From positions 26,204,804 through 26,268,803 of the forward strand of contig NC_084888.1 of assembly GCF_958979055.1 (NCBI RefSeq): a DNA stretch of 64,000 nucleotides. Reading direction: 5' to 3'. This stretch comes from Alnus glutinosa (lineage: Eukaryota > Streptophyta > Magnoliopsida > Fagales > Betulaceae). How positions within the stretch are numbered: the first letter of the stretch is position 1; every line of letters starts with the position of its first letter. Shown here piece after piece: positions 21,741-32,940 of this stretch. The notes below the pieces were generated by a model. The model saw nothing but the letters and a program-made list of their open reading frames with translations. It was not told the DNA's origin and searched no databases. The position numbers and the translations under genes are program-made.

Positions 21741-21873
21741 TATAAAGTAAATGTTGTTTTTGTTTAATATTGTTCTTTAATCATGGTTAATATTTATTGT
21801 TTGAGCAATTAGAAAAATTAATTAAAATCTTAAACAATCTGATTTCAATTTTATATGTTTATGCTATAGTATA

Positions 21874-22158
21874 TGTTGAGATGTGTGTATAAATCTAAAA
21901 TAAAATAAAAGCATAATAATAGCGGAAGCAAGAGAGAGAAAAGAGACAGAGAATTTACGTAGTTCGATCTATGACTTACGTCCACAGGGTAAAGTCCAAA
22001 AGGCTACATTGTGTTCAATAACTTGATTGTTTACAATACATAGGTTCCTATTTATAGTTACATAAATCGACTTATACTAGGAAACACAAATCAATATATA
22101 CTAGGAAATATAAATCAATAATATTATATTCAGAATATATTTAGAATATATTCTAACA
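21874..22158 (-). mobile_element. Solo LTR of a Ty1/Copia element
   Basis: On the minus strand this 285-bp unit starts TGTTAGAATATATTC and ends CACATCTCAACA. It carries a TATA box (CTATAAATAGG) and the downstream phrase GTGGACGTAAGTC with CGAACTACGTAAATT, characteristic of Tork/TNT1-type Copia LTRs. Flanking 5-mers are GTATA and ATATA (one mismatch). There is no primer-binding site or internal region next to it, so it is a solo LTR. Confidence 0.75.
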
Positions 22159-22324
22159 ATATATATATACATGGGCGGAGCTAATACTGCCCTTGGAGGG
22201 TCCACGACAACCCCAAACTTTTTTAAAACACTAACAAAAGTATTATTTTTACTCTGGCCTCAGTCCCTTATGATATAAATTTGTTTTGATTGTAACATTG
22301 AAAGTAGTGTTCATAAGAGTGAAA

Positions 22325-22500
22325 ACCCGGAACCGGTTCCTAATTATTGGCTAAAACTGGTAATCGGCTCCGGGATAGCTGATTATTGAAAATTGACAAC
22401 CTACTCCGGTAACCAAGTAGCTGATTAACTGGCAGTTAACTAACTACCCCGGTTGGTACCCGGTTACCCAGACCGGGTACCAAATCATTGTTTAGCTGGG
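22325..22500. repeat. AACCGG-rich dispersed repeat
   Basis: Shares order and orientation with 20462-20570, for example GGCTCCG, a TTATTGAAAATT core and CGGTAACCAAGT-like words. It is probably the subterminal part of a hAT-like element. No ends were identified. Confidence 0.5.
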
Positions 22501-22961
22501 CCCTAAACCATGGGAGACGGGCAGGAAACTCGTGTTTGGTTGCCGAGTAAACATCAGAGACAAAACGGAGCAATTCTTGTTATCATAAAAATCAAAACCT
22601 ATCAGGAAATAACAAAAGAATACTGCTAGAGACAGAATCGACCGCTTTTTCAACGGCTTAATAATCAACAGAAAAGGGTCTTCACCTAAATTAGTAAATT
22701 TGCTACTAAAAGATACGCTTCACCCGCTGCCGGATATGCTACTGGAACCATTAGACAAGCTGGAGAAACTACTACATCCCGATCATGCTCATGAGGATCT
22801 GCCGATCTAGAATGGATTTGGCTATGCGTTCGATTCTACTGGGTTAGAGACTACTATGGTTGGATATGGATCACGAACTGGAACCAGTCTATTTGTGCCC
22901 ATGCCTATGCTGCTGTGTATCAAGCGCTCCAGCACCGATCTGAGCACCGTACTACTTGTAA

Positions 22962-23168
22962 ACAGATGATGATTTCAAGGAGTTTGTGGACGTTGTCCCA
23001 AAAGGTTGCCGCATCACCATGGTATCGGATTCGTGTCATAGCGGTGGCCTCATTGATGAGAGTAAGGAGCATATTGGGGAGAGTACAAAGCGTGAAGAAA
23101 ACAGCTCAACTTCAAGCTTCAAGAGCTCATCCACACTCCACAGTGCAGCAGACCGCAGTGCCAAATGA
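22962..23168 (+). pseudogene. Type II metacaspase fragment
   Basis: The frame reads [19 protein letters not shown], then [21 protein letters not shown], then a serine-rich run to TGA at 23166-23168. DSCHSGG is the catalytic-cysteine motif of metacaspases, and the following GLIDE-K-IGEST region is typical of plant type II (AtMC4-like) members. The catalytic His half upstream and the linker and p10 part downstream are missing. No intron borders fit, so this is an isolated scrap about 65 residues long. The sequence just upstream (22500-22960) was not recognised. Confidence 0.75.
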
Positions 23169-23463
23169 GAAGAATAAGATGTAAACCTAATTTTTTTAGG
23201 CTAATTTAGTAATTTCTATATTTTAATTTTTTTTTAAACAAATTAACATATTTTTATTATTTATATATATACCCGGTTAATTATAATCGGGTATATATAA
23301 ATTAGGGGTGTTCAAACGGAGCGGTTATAACCGCTTTAAAACCGCTAACCGCTTATAACCGCTAACTGCTTTTAAAAGCGGTTATAAATAACCGCTAACC
23401 GCTTATATATATATTAAAATTAAAAAATAAATAAAAAAATAAAAACCTGACCGGAGAGCCTAG

Positions 23464-23505
23464 AGGGGCGTCGTTTTGGGCATTGCTGAATGCCCAAAAC
23501 GACGC
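23464..23505. repeat. GC-rich hairpin in the hAT-like element
   Basis: Perfect 18-base arms (GGCGTCGTTTTGGGCATT and its complement) flank a 4-base loop. It lies about 10 bp upstream of a TATA-like run and could be part of the old transposase promoter. Confidence 0.85.
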
Positions 23506-25009
23506 CGTTTTGACAATATATATAAACCATCTTAAATCGTTTAGGTTTAGGTTTCCCAATTCCCATTTCATTTTGTCACCGACGGCCCAACGCCCTCACG
23601 CCCAGCCTTTGCTGCCACTCGCTAGAGCCTCTCGTCTCGAGTCTCGTCTCCTCTCTGCCCATCTCGTCTCCGCCGCCACTCGTCTCCGCCGCCACTACAC
23701 TGTAAGCTTCTCCACCGGTTCGTGTATATGATTTCGTTGATTTGTGGTTGTTTGAAATGCATGGAATCAGTTGTGTTTTGATTGGATGCTTTGATAGTTT
23801 GATTTTCGATTGGGTAAAGATGTGATGGGTGCTCGAATCTCGATTCTTTTATGGGATATTTTGTGTTGTCTCTATTGATTGAGGCCTTGAGGGTGTTTTG
23901 CTGCTTGTATCTGTGGTTGGTTCCTTCTGTTTTGAGGTTTGGTGGTTGTGGTTCCTGGCAGAGGCTTGAAGGGTTTTGGTCTGTTTGTGTTCTCTGCTTC
24001 TCCACTGATGAGGTTCTGTTTTCCATGTTGAGGTGGATTTGCAGAAGATGTTTAGCAGTTAGTTTCTGTAGTTTGATGCTGTTGATCGTTTGGTTGATTG
24101 ATGATGTATTTAGTTAGTTTCTCAGCTGAGTTTTCTTTGTTTTGGGTGTTGTTTTGTCGAGATCATATTTGTAACAAATAAACGATCAGTGTTTGGAAAC
24201 ACACTAAACAATTTGAAAGCGTAAAGATACTGTTTAACACACCATTCTTTAGAGTATGATGCGTTTGAAATCGTTCCAGTGCTTTGGAAAAGAAAACCAA
24301 ACGCACGTTTCACTCTCAATGTTTCACTAAATAAGAATATTTGGAATCTTGTGTTTTCATGGCAAATCCATACCTGTTATAGATTTTTCTGATTGTGGGT
24401 TTTTTTTCTTTTGTTATTTCTCCTACCATTTTAAAAAAAATAAAATAAAATAAAATCATCTACTATATGCAATAGATTTCTGCAGAAAATATTGAAATAG
24501 TCATAGAGAGAATTTGAGAACCTTCTTTCTAAGAGACAGAGAGATATAACAAATTTTAACGTTCGCGCGGCTCTGTTGTCCTTCGTCATTGTTGCCTTCT
24601 TTTTTCTGATCGATTCAATGTCCTGCGGCTTTAACCGTATGCTTGAGGAAGATGTACACATCACATATGAGTGTATGGGTACCACAATTTTTGCTATCGT
24701 TCGACACAAACAAAAATCACTATATGTTCATGAGAGTTGCAGATCAATTGCTGATTTATTGTTTCATGCATCATCTTAAGATTGAAATAAGATCAAGTAT
24801 ACTAAAAATTTGGAAATTGCTAGGTAAACATACTGCCTGTTTGTTTGAAGGACTACGTACGGCCCCAAGAAAGTCGATTATTTTGTTTACCCAACCCAAC
24901 AAATATCTGGAAAATGTTGCAGCAAATGGATGAAGATCTTCCTTTTTGTTGCAGCAAATGGACGATGATGTATTCAGTTAGTTTTCTCAGTGACGGTGAC
25001 TATGTGGAT

Positions 25010-25470
25010 TTGTAATTTTTGAATTTTGGATTTGTAATGTCTTGGAGTATTTGGTTATTTGGATTTGTTTGGTTTGGAATTTGGAGTATGTGCCTATGTG
25101 GTTATTTTGGATTTGTAATGTCTTGGAGTATTTGTTTATTTGGATTTGTTTGGTTTTAGAATTTGGAGTATGTGCCTATGTTGTTATTTTGGATTTGTAA
25201 TGTCTTTGAGTATTTGGTTATTTGGATTAGTTTGATTTTAGAATTTAGAGTATGTGCCTATGTGGTTATTTGGATTTGTAATTTTTTGCTTTTGAATTTG
25301 GTTATTTTGGATTTGTAATGTCTTTGAGTATTTGATTATTTGGATTTGTTTGGTTTTGGAATTTGGAGTATGTGGATTTGTTTGGTTTTGGAATTTAGAA
25401 TATGTTTAGATTTGTAATTTTTTGGTTTTGGATTTGGTTATGTTTGTGTTTTGGATTTATAATTTTGTAT
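25010..25470. repeat. Tandem array, about 80-85 bp unit
   Basis: About five diverged copies of a G/T-rich unit with the words GGATTTGTAATGTCTT, GGAGTATTTGGTTATTTGG and GGAGTATGTGCCTATGTGG. The last copies shorten. It is noncoding and internal to the hAT-like element. Confidence 0.8.
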
Positions 25471-25555
25471 TTAGATTTGTTAATTTTGTACCAAAGGACA
25501 AAAGGCCCAAAAAGTCTTAAATTTTTTTCTTGAAAAAATTAAAATCTGTACAAAA

Positions 25556-25665
25556 AATGGCCCAAAACCGGTGTAAACCTGGCCCAAAACTGGTGTAAAC
25601 ATAGCCCAAAACCGGTTTTAACCTGGCCCAAAACCGGTCTATACCTGGCCCAAAACCGGAATTCG
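25556..25665. repeat. Tandem array, about 22 bp unit
   Basis: Five consecutive copies of TGGCCCAAAACCGGTNTAAACC with small changes, just inside the right end of the hAT-like element. A subterminal array of this kind fits transposase binding sites. Confidence 0.85.
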
Positions 25666-25903
25666 AAAGCAGTTTCAAACCGTCGGTTATAACCGCTAAC
25701 CGGCGGTTATAAAAGCTAACGGGCGGTTATAAAAATAACTGCCTCCGCCTAGGCGGTTAGCGGTTGCGGTTGGTAAAATAAAAATAACCGCTAGGCGGTT
25801 AGCGGTTTTAGCTAATAACCGCCGGTTATAACCGCTTGTACACCCCAATGCAATAAACGGTTTCCCAATTACCGGTTATAACCGGCCGGATTTACATCCA
25901 TAA

Positions 25904-26738
25904 GAGCATTAGTAGTAGTCTCACTATATTGGTTCCATTCCCTAAATATAAGAAAAATTTCACAAAAACTCTCAAAAAAACGTTCCACAATAGTCACCCT
26001 ATATTTAGATAATTTGGTTGGGTAATCGAATATTTTATTCACATAATCACTGCAACGCATATCCTCACTCCTCATTCATGCTTCTCTCTGTCAATTCTCT
26101 CTCCTCCCGATACTCGTGAGACTCCTCCCACCGCCACCGCCACCGCCGGCCCATACCCACCACTGCCACCATATCCACCCCTGCCACCTCCTCGCCCACC
26201 AGATCTCCCATTGCCGGCCCATACCCACCTCCCAACAATCATTTTTCACATAGGATGCTCAGAGTCGCCCCGCCAAGAAACAGTGTTGTCTCCTAGTGCC
26301 TGATTTTACATGCTGAAATCATCATCGCCGCCTCATAGCCATTTGATTTTATAGATCATCGGCTCCGCAGGCCATTCAGGCAAATCATCATTTGCTATAT
26401 GGAAGGCGATTTTGGTTAGGGTCTTGCTCATTGTGGAGCCTTAGGAACGAGCTTGGCGGTGAGGTCGCCGTCGAAGATGGAGATGTGATGAGGTGAGGAC
26501 TGGGCTGAGGTGAAGACCCAGGGCGACGATGCTTTTGGAATCAAGATAAAAACAAAAAATAAAAATGAATAAAAAAATAAAAATAGGAAAGAGAAAAAAG
26601 AGTAAAAAATAATATTTAATTGATATAGGAAAAATTAAGGAAATCTATTATGGGGTGTTTTTTTTATAGGGAAGTAAAAAATAATTTTGTTTCCTAAATA
26701 TAGAGATAATGATTGGAAGAGTACTGCTACTAGTGTTC
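25904..26738. mobile_element. Tourist/PIF-Harbinger-like element
   Basis: Ends GAGCATTAGTAGTAGT and the inverse of GAACACTAGTAGCAGT, flanked by the 3-bp duplication TAA (25901-25903 and 26739-26741), as in PIF/Harbinger elements. CCTAAATATA words recur in inverted form near both ends. The 835-bp body includes a C-rich CCACCGCC segment but no transposase. Confidence 0.7.
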
Positions 26739-27179
26739 TAAGTGTTCATTGGCTCCATGGTTAAACCTTTCTTGTATCGAACTCGGGGGAAGGGGTTTGA
26801 TACGTGGAATCTATTTAGATCTTTACATCATATAAAATTTTAAATGCAAAATAGCAATTCCTAACTAGTTGAAAATGAGTACCTCTCCCATCAGGGCAAC
26901 TACACAAGTTAGAATATAACATATGACTATATTAATAAAAAATTGTTGGATACACTTTTTACTAAATGAAAAGTTACCTATCTTTTTGCTTCTAATCCTT
27001 CTTGTTTCTTACATAACGATTTCTACCCTTACGCTCTATATCAAATTGATCTATGACTTTATGACATGTAATTTTTTTTATATATTTATGATTTATGAGT
27101 TAGTATAAAATTAAATTTAAGATTTTTCTGTTTTTGTGTACATTTCATTACTTAAAATAAAAAAAATGTGCGCGCACAT

Positions 27180-27370
27180 AGATTTTCTGACTATATTTAT
27201 TTATGTAAGTTCAAACCCCCCACACGAAATCTTAATTCCGCCCTTGCATGCGCGCGCACACACATAAACTCACTCATATACGCACAAAAGCACGCTTCTG
27301 CACACACGCACATGCACACATATACATTAATGCGCATAAACTCACTCATATACACACAAAAACACATATA
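27180..27370. repeat. CA-rich imperfect tandem repeat
   Basis: Alternating CA/CG-rich sequence containing two copies, about 85 bp apart, of ATAAACTCACTCATATAC followed by CACAAAA. The flanks are GC dinucleotide-rich (GCGCGCAC). Confidence 0.75.
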
Positions 27371-27628
27371 TTTTATATTCGAACTCACAATTACAATAAT
27401 TCAACTTATATTTATTGTTCTTTCAACCAAGAAAAAAAAAAAACTTATATCTATTGCATTATGAAGATTTTTCTTTTAATATTTAACATGTTCTCCTTAC
27501 AAAGTTAAAAATAATATTATAAAAATAATAAAAATAAAATTATACGAACTTATACGAGCCTATACAAGTCAAGTCGAACTTAAACAAGCCGAACTTGAAT
27601 TTTTTATTCAAACTTTATTCATTTAACA

Positions 27629-27644
27629 CCCCCCCCCCCCCCCC
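27629..27644. repeat. C16 homopolymer
   Basis: Sixteen consecutive cytosines in otherwise AT-rich DNA. The length may vary or be a sequencing or assembly artefact. Confidence 0.8.
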
Positions 27645-28726
27645 ACACATTATTTTTGCCGACGTCGACGTATATTAGTTAAATATACAAAATACAAAAA
27701 ATCTTAGAGCATCAATTTGACAGATTCAGAAAAGGTTCAATAATCGCCATCACTGAATATTGTCTTTATGGAAAACGTGAAATAAGTCCCTATTTCTCCC
27801 TAACGAGCAGCAAAATTTTTTGAAAAAAAAAAAAAATTGAAAAATTTGTCTTCATGAAAACCAATTATTAATAAAAAAATAAAAATAAAAATTGAAAGTT
27901 CGTCTTTATGTTGAGGATGAAGACGTTTTCGATCAAATACACCCTTAAATCTTTGAAAGTCTAAGCAATTAAATATTATTTGGTTTTCCATCAAGCAAGG
28001 AGAGACGACGAAAATTGAGATGAACCTTTTGGCTTCTTCCCTCACGTGCAATCCAGAGAATGGCGGATAAAAACAATTTTAATAAAACCTTTCTTGTTTT
28101 CTATTCATTTTGTATGCTTTAATTTCCCCCACTTTTATTCTTTTCAATTTATCCTACGTTTTTTTTTTTTTTTTTTCCAATTCTTTTTTAATTATTAGAG
28201 CTCAGAGAAAAGATAAATAAATAAATACAAGCATCCAAATTTAAACAAAATAATTATTATCATATTACCATTCGTTGTTATCGTCATTGTGGTCATTATT
28301 AATTTATTATTGCGGTAGCCACGGGCCACGGCCACCGCCAATTTTCCGAAAGCATACTGTCACCATTATTAAATTATTACTACAATAATTTAAATGTCTT
28401 AATTATTAAACAATTGAAACCTAAATTTATTGATTTTTAATTCCATTAATTTAAGACTTAATTGTCATTTGAAAAGTTCTAATAATTTTTATAATTCTTT
28501 ATTTTTTTTCTGAATTAATAAATTTAAAATAATTCTAAATCCACATATAACCTCAAGTAAATTTAAATAAATTTTGTTTGCATAGTAAAACCTTTATGTT
28601 ATTTTATGTCAACGATCGAGGAATGGTGCCGCTCCCACCAACGAAAGTGGGCGTTACGTTTGCATGTGAAAGTGGTGGCACTGTGGCACCAACCATGGGG
28701 TCCTTTATATTTCTGGGCTCAGCTAT

Positions 28727-28727
<1 letters not shown>

Positions 28728-28769
<42 letters not shown>
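28728..28769. repeat. (TAA)n microsatellite
   Basis: Fourteen trinucleotide units, uninterrupted. Confidence 0.95.
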
Positions 28770-28771
<2 letters not shown>

Positions 28772-29447
28772 TAAAAATATCTCACTCGAGAAACAATGAA
28801 AAAAAGGTAGCAATTTGTGTTTGTGTACTATGTTTAGGCTGTGTTTAAGTATGTGTGTAGAATTATATATGTTAATTTTAGCACGATTAATTTAATTAAA
28901 CGACTCAAATTTTTTTTTTATTATGATCCGTTAATTTCGTGTTGTGTTTATGTCGAGTTTATAGTAGTGTAAAAAATTATCAGCCTTAAATATTGCATGT
29001 CGAATTTGAATCGTATCGATGTGTGGGTTAAAATTATATAAATTAATTATAACCCACTAATTTTATATTAAATTCGTGTTAAAATTTGTTAGCGTACGTA
29101 CTTTTATATTGATATTTGATCGTGAGCTGATTCCTGTTGTTGTTTGTGTTGGGACAGTACTTGCTGAAAGCGCGAGTAGGGTGACCGACAAGTCCCTCCC
29201 CTTAGTCCCTACCCTTTTCTCATTCAAAGATAAAGAAAATGTAACATGTTTTTACCGAGCGAACTCAAAGGCAACTTTCAATATTACACTCAATGAAATT
29301 AATGTTTCATGATTATGTCATATTAGTGTCCGTACTTGAAGGTCAATCTGATTTGTTCAATCCTATCGATTATTTGATCAATCATGACAAATAGAGGTTG
29401 GATTAATTTATGGACATCTTGAATCCTCTATTATTGGATCCCTCCTG

Positions 29448-29487
<40 letters not shown>

Positions 29488-29607
29488 GGTTAATAGGAGT
29501 ATGTAGTAGGGATTCCTCTTATAGGAACAAAAGGCTACCCTTAAATTTATTTGTGTAAACAAGAATTTCCTTGTTTGAGAAGGGAATCATCTCTTACAAA
29601 TGTTACT

Positions 29608-30471
29608 TGATGGGAAAATTATTATTTCCACAGCCCATACAAGCTCACGAATAGGTTTGTGGGCCCATCCGGTCCATCAAGTCTAACAAGAAGTCATACT
29701 TCGTCAAAGGCTCATAACGATTCGATCGTTATAAATATCTTGAATTTTGGCCATAGGGACCTCGGATGCTCTCCTTACTTAGAGAATCTTATGAATAATA
29801 CTCAATCAAATACTCCTGAATATGAATATCCTCCGGCTGTTAGGGTCGGGGATAAATATAGTCGATAAGTCTCGGGACATCACTGTTCCGAGAATACGGA
29901 AAGAATTCATACGGAATACCCATATTCAAATGGTCCAGGGACTAGATTTCTTGGGACTACCACGAGGTAATTGGCAAATATACAGGAATCTTTATCCCGA
30001 TATTATAGTAAAGAGTTATGGGGAAGATCTGACCCATAATCCCTGAAAAGGTGTTGGAAGGTCTCAATTCCAGATCTTTCGAAATACATTTTATCCCGCA
30101 CGATACGGGATACGAAACTTATTTGAATTCAGTGAGGGAACAGTCCTAGCTGATAGGACTTTCCCTGCTGGGTGAATTCTAATCCCACACTATTTGGGAT
30201 TAGAGTCATAGTTAAATTCTGATAAGAATATTCTCAATATAACAAAACCACATGCCTATAAATAGACCCCTACTTCAGGTATCAAAGATCTATCTGATTT
30301 TGCCTGTGCTCTCACATTCCTCGTATTGTTGTCTACAAGGATCTAACTTGGGGATTGGAGTGAGACCTCCTCGGCACACTCGACAAGCTTATTTGTTTAA
30401 TTTTTTTGTCTTGTAGGTTGAAGAGAGAGCGCATACCGAGACGACATGTCACCGGATCGAAAACTGTATCA
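29608..30471 (+). mobile_element. Solo LTR, probably Ty3/Gypsy
   Basis: A unit of about 864 bp with inverted ends TGAT and ATCA and a TATA box (CTATAAATAG, 30256-30265). Downstream of it a pyrimidine-rich start region and a GAGTGAGACCTCCTCGGCACAC phrase resemble the R/U5 part of Tat-type Gypsy LTRs. TTACT occurs directly before it (29603-29607) and again three bases after it (30475-30479). No primer-binding site follows, so it is a solo LTR. The lineage call is a judgement from pattern. Confidence 0.5.
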
Positions 30472-30479
30472 ATATTACT

Positions 30480-31484
30480 CTTTACACTGACCTATTTTAT
30501 ATTAATTGACGTGAAACGAAAACAATTTAAATATTACGTAAATTATTGTAAAATGAATATGATAAATGAACATTAAAAATAACGTTATTGTCATTATCCC
30601 TATCTCCTCCTTTTATTAGGGACATGATAATGGTGATGACGAGGACAAAGACATTTTTAAATTGATGATCGATGGTGTTTTAGACTTGGTAAATGCTTAA
30701 CTAACCCAATTCTTGGCGGTGATGATGATGGTTGTTTACCAAATTTCAAAACCCCAATTACGAGCATTAAAAGGGAGTGGGGACAAAATTTATTATTGTC
30801 TGACTTTTCTTTAGGTGGGAGTACTACTGAAGAAAAAAATATCATATTCAATGAATCAAATCTTAGAATTAATTCATGTCTTTGACTTGCCTCAATAGCA
30901 ATTGCAGGATGGGGATGGGGTTGCCATGTACGTTTGAAAGAAGAAAGTTTTTTAAGTAAATGATTTTTCTGCCTTTTTAATTGGTTGATTATGTACTGAT
31001 AAAAAGGCCATGCAAGTGTTCTTCAAAGGTTTGAAATTGTGAACACTTTAACTGCCCCCCTGCTCACCGACTCAAGGGTCAACGGTTTATGATTTTGGTA
31101 GTTGAGTTGCAGGCATGATTCTCGCGATTTGATATGAAACTCAATTTCAATGGGAGTTTAGTAATTAACTCAGTTTTGCATAAAGATAATTGCAACGTAC
31201 CTCCATGACTGGCTATTTTGCAACTCTACTAGTACTACATTCCTAAGGACTCATTTTGATCACAAACTTAGGTTCTATTTGAATTAAAGACTGGAAGTCT
31301 ATCAGGAGAGAGAAAGAATTTGATAAGGATTCGAGAAAAACCCTAGCAGCCCCAAGTAGTAAACAAACAAAAAACTGTATTTAGAGAGTATTGAATTATG
31401 ATCAAACTTAATTGGAATGTCAAACTTAGCCCACAAGCTACGCTTAAATAGCAGTGAAAAATCCCAAAATTACTAGAAATAGCA
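30480..31484. other. Intergenic, nothing recognised
   Basis: AT-rich, no persuasive exon or transposon end. Short minus-strand frames at 30657-30851 look random. Confidence 0.4.
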
Positions 31485-31850
31485 AAAATATAATTTTTTA
31501 CATAAAATCAATCTTCGAATCGAACTAGGAATTCTGGTACTGGAGAAAATCTGGCACTACAAATTGTTTTGAAACAATAATTGCAACATTGGCAGAAAAA
31601 ATTGAAACATTGATTTGGATATGGAAAAAGTGGAATTTGAGGCTCAAAATGACACTCATTGAGCATGTCTGGGTGACTAAAATGTGCGTGCGGAAAAGAT
31701 CTTCCTAAATTGGGGTTATATGTGCGATTATGACACTCGTAGCAAAAGTTATGCCTATTTTACTATATCTTACGCGTTACCGCTCTAATTACACCTAATC
31801 ATGCCTATTCTTGCCATCCTTGTGTTGGTCTTTTCTGTCAAGGTATGCCA
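31485..31850. repeat. Direct repeat, copy 1, next to Gypsy remnant
   Basis: Shares an ordered series of segments with 32565-32940: TTTTTTACATAAAATC, then GGCACTACAAATT, then GGAAAAAGTGGAATTTGAGG, then TAATTACACCTAATCATG-like sequence and CCTTGTGTTGGTC. Identity by eye is roughly three quarters. Confidence 0.7.
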
Positions 31851-32440
31851 GCGCCATCGACTTAGTATTAGTTGTGACTCTTGCATCAGTTTTCCCTAGT
31901 TGAGAAGAACCCACCTTCAAGTTCAAGTTGTCACTGCCAGCATCAATAAAGTAGGGAGTGAGGTGATTTACGCTGAACACATTGGAGGTCTTCAAATGAT
32001 TTGGAAGACGTATCCGATAAGTGTTGTCATTAGTCTTCTCAGTTCTTAAGGATTTCACGAGGCCCAATCTTCGTCTCCCTCAACTTATTATACTCACCTA
32101 CATGAAAACAATCACGTGTGAGTACAACCAAACCATATCACTAATTTCAAAAGTTACATTGCACCTGTGGTTGTCGAATTGTGCTTTGTGTTTAACATTG
32201 TTGTCTCCTATTGCTTTCTTCACCTAGTCATGAACTCCTTATAAATAATGAACAATCTATCATCTCATCAATCTTGATGTTTAAATGACCAATGCAGGGA
32301 ATGGCGCGCAAGATCCAGTACACCACCTCAAACGGGTTAAGTTGAGTAGTTCTATTATTGGAAGGTTGTAGGCAAACTTTGCTAGCTTGTGTTAGAGCTA
32401 GAGCAAGGTTGTCAACTTGTCATACTCTATATTGTGATTC
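31795..32440 (-). pseudogene. Ty3/Gypsy integrase C-terminal remnant
   Basis: The minus strand reads the end of a Gypsy polyprotein: NNRTTQLNPFEVVYW (integrase core end), then VKKAIGDNN and AQFDNHRCNVTF, then EISDMVWLY, and finally NDNTYRIRLPNHLKTSNVFS with VNHLTPYF. That final part is the GPF/GPY-type tail of plant Gypsy integrases. Stops and frame changes break it (for example after FM in the DMVW region). Gag, protease and reverse transcriptase are absent. It lies between two diverged direct repeats. Confidence 0.8.
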
Positions 32441-32564
32441 AACTCCATATTTTGTGCCAAGCCCTAGGTAAACTCTATAACATATCCAGGGACGGAGCCA
32501 AAAGGTTTTTTATGGGCAGGGGCCAATAGCCGAATTTTTTTTTTTGGTAGGGGCCAGAAGTATT

Positions 32565-32940
32565 TTTTACATAAAATCTAATTATTACATAAAATCAGTC
32601 TACGAATTGCACTAGGAATCCCAGGAAAAAAAAATGGAAGAAAATATGGCACTACAAATTCTTCCAAAACAATAATAGAAATGTTTCTTAAAATGACTAA
32701 AAAACTCTCAAACGCAGATATGGATGCGGAAAAAGTGGAATTTGAGGCCCAAAACGATGCTCATCGAGTGTAGTTAGTGACCATGATGTGTACGTCGAAA
32801 ATAGCTTTCTAAATTGGAATTATGCGCGATTCTAACACTCGTGTCAAAAATTATGTCCATTTTATTGCATATTGTTATTACCGTTCCAATTTTACCTAAT
32901 CATGTCGTTTCTTGACATCCTTACGTTGGTCCCCTGCCAT
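32565..32940. repeat. Direct repeat, copy 2, next to Gypsy remnant
   Basis: Second copy of the 31485-31850 sequence, same orientation. Its position upstream of the integrase fragment on the minus strand would suit a 5' LTR after a large internal deletion, or simply a segmental duplication. Confidence 0.65.

Larger units (their letters stand above)
23303..25847. mobile_element. Large non-autonomous hAT-like element
   Basis: The left end TAGGGGTGTTCAAACGG and the right end CGCTTGTACACCCCA are inverted. Both are followed inward by many GCGGTTATAACCGC-type words, the kind of subterminal repeats hAT transposases bind. Inside come a GC-rich hairpin, a TATA-like ATATATATAAACC, a CT-rich leader-like stretch with several GTCTCGTCTC words, an unrecognised middle, then two tandem arrays. 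No BED zinc finger or hAT dimerisation frame survives. An 8-bp target duplication could not be confirmed, so the exact ends are uncertain. Confidence 0.6.
26742..29607. other. Intergenic, repeat-rich, no gene
   Basis: AT-rich sequence with simple repeats listed separately. 27540-27610 has AAGCCGAACTTG-type words of the decayed hAT-like family. 28850-29050 has GATCCGTTAATTTCGTG-like words similar to 39225-39450. No exon was recognised. T-run at 29452-29486. Confidence 0.4.

Noticed and set aside
23483-24117. Several 80-130-residue frames inside the hAT-like element
   Set aside because: They have no BED finger or hAT domain and look like leader sequence of a lost transposase.
25010-25665. CRISPR-like spacing of the two tandem arrays
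   Set aside because: This is eukaryotic nuclear DNA; the units are contiguous with no unique spacers.
27168-27508. Frames rich in His and Thr at the CA repeat
   Set aside because: They only translate the simple repeat in different frames.
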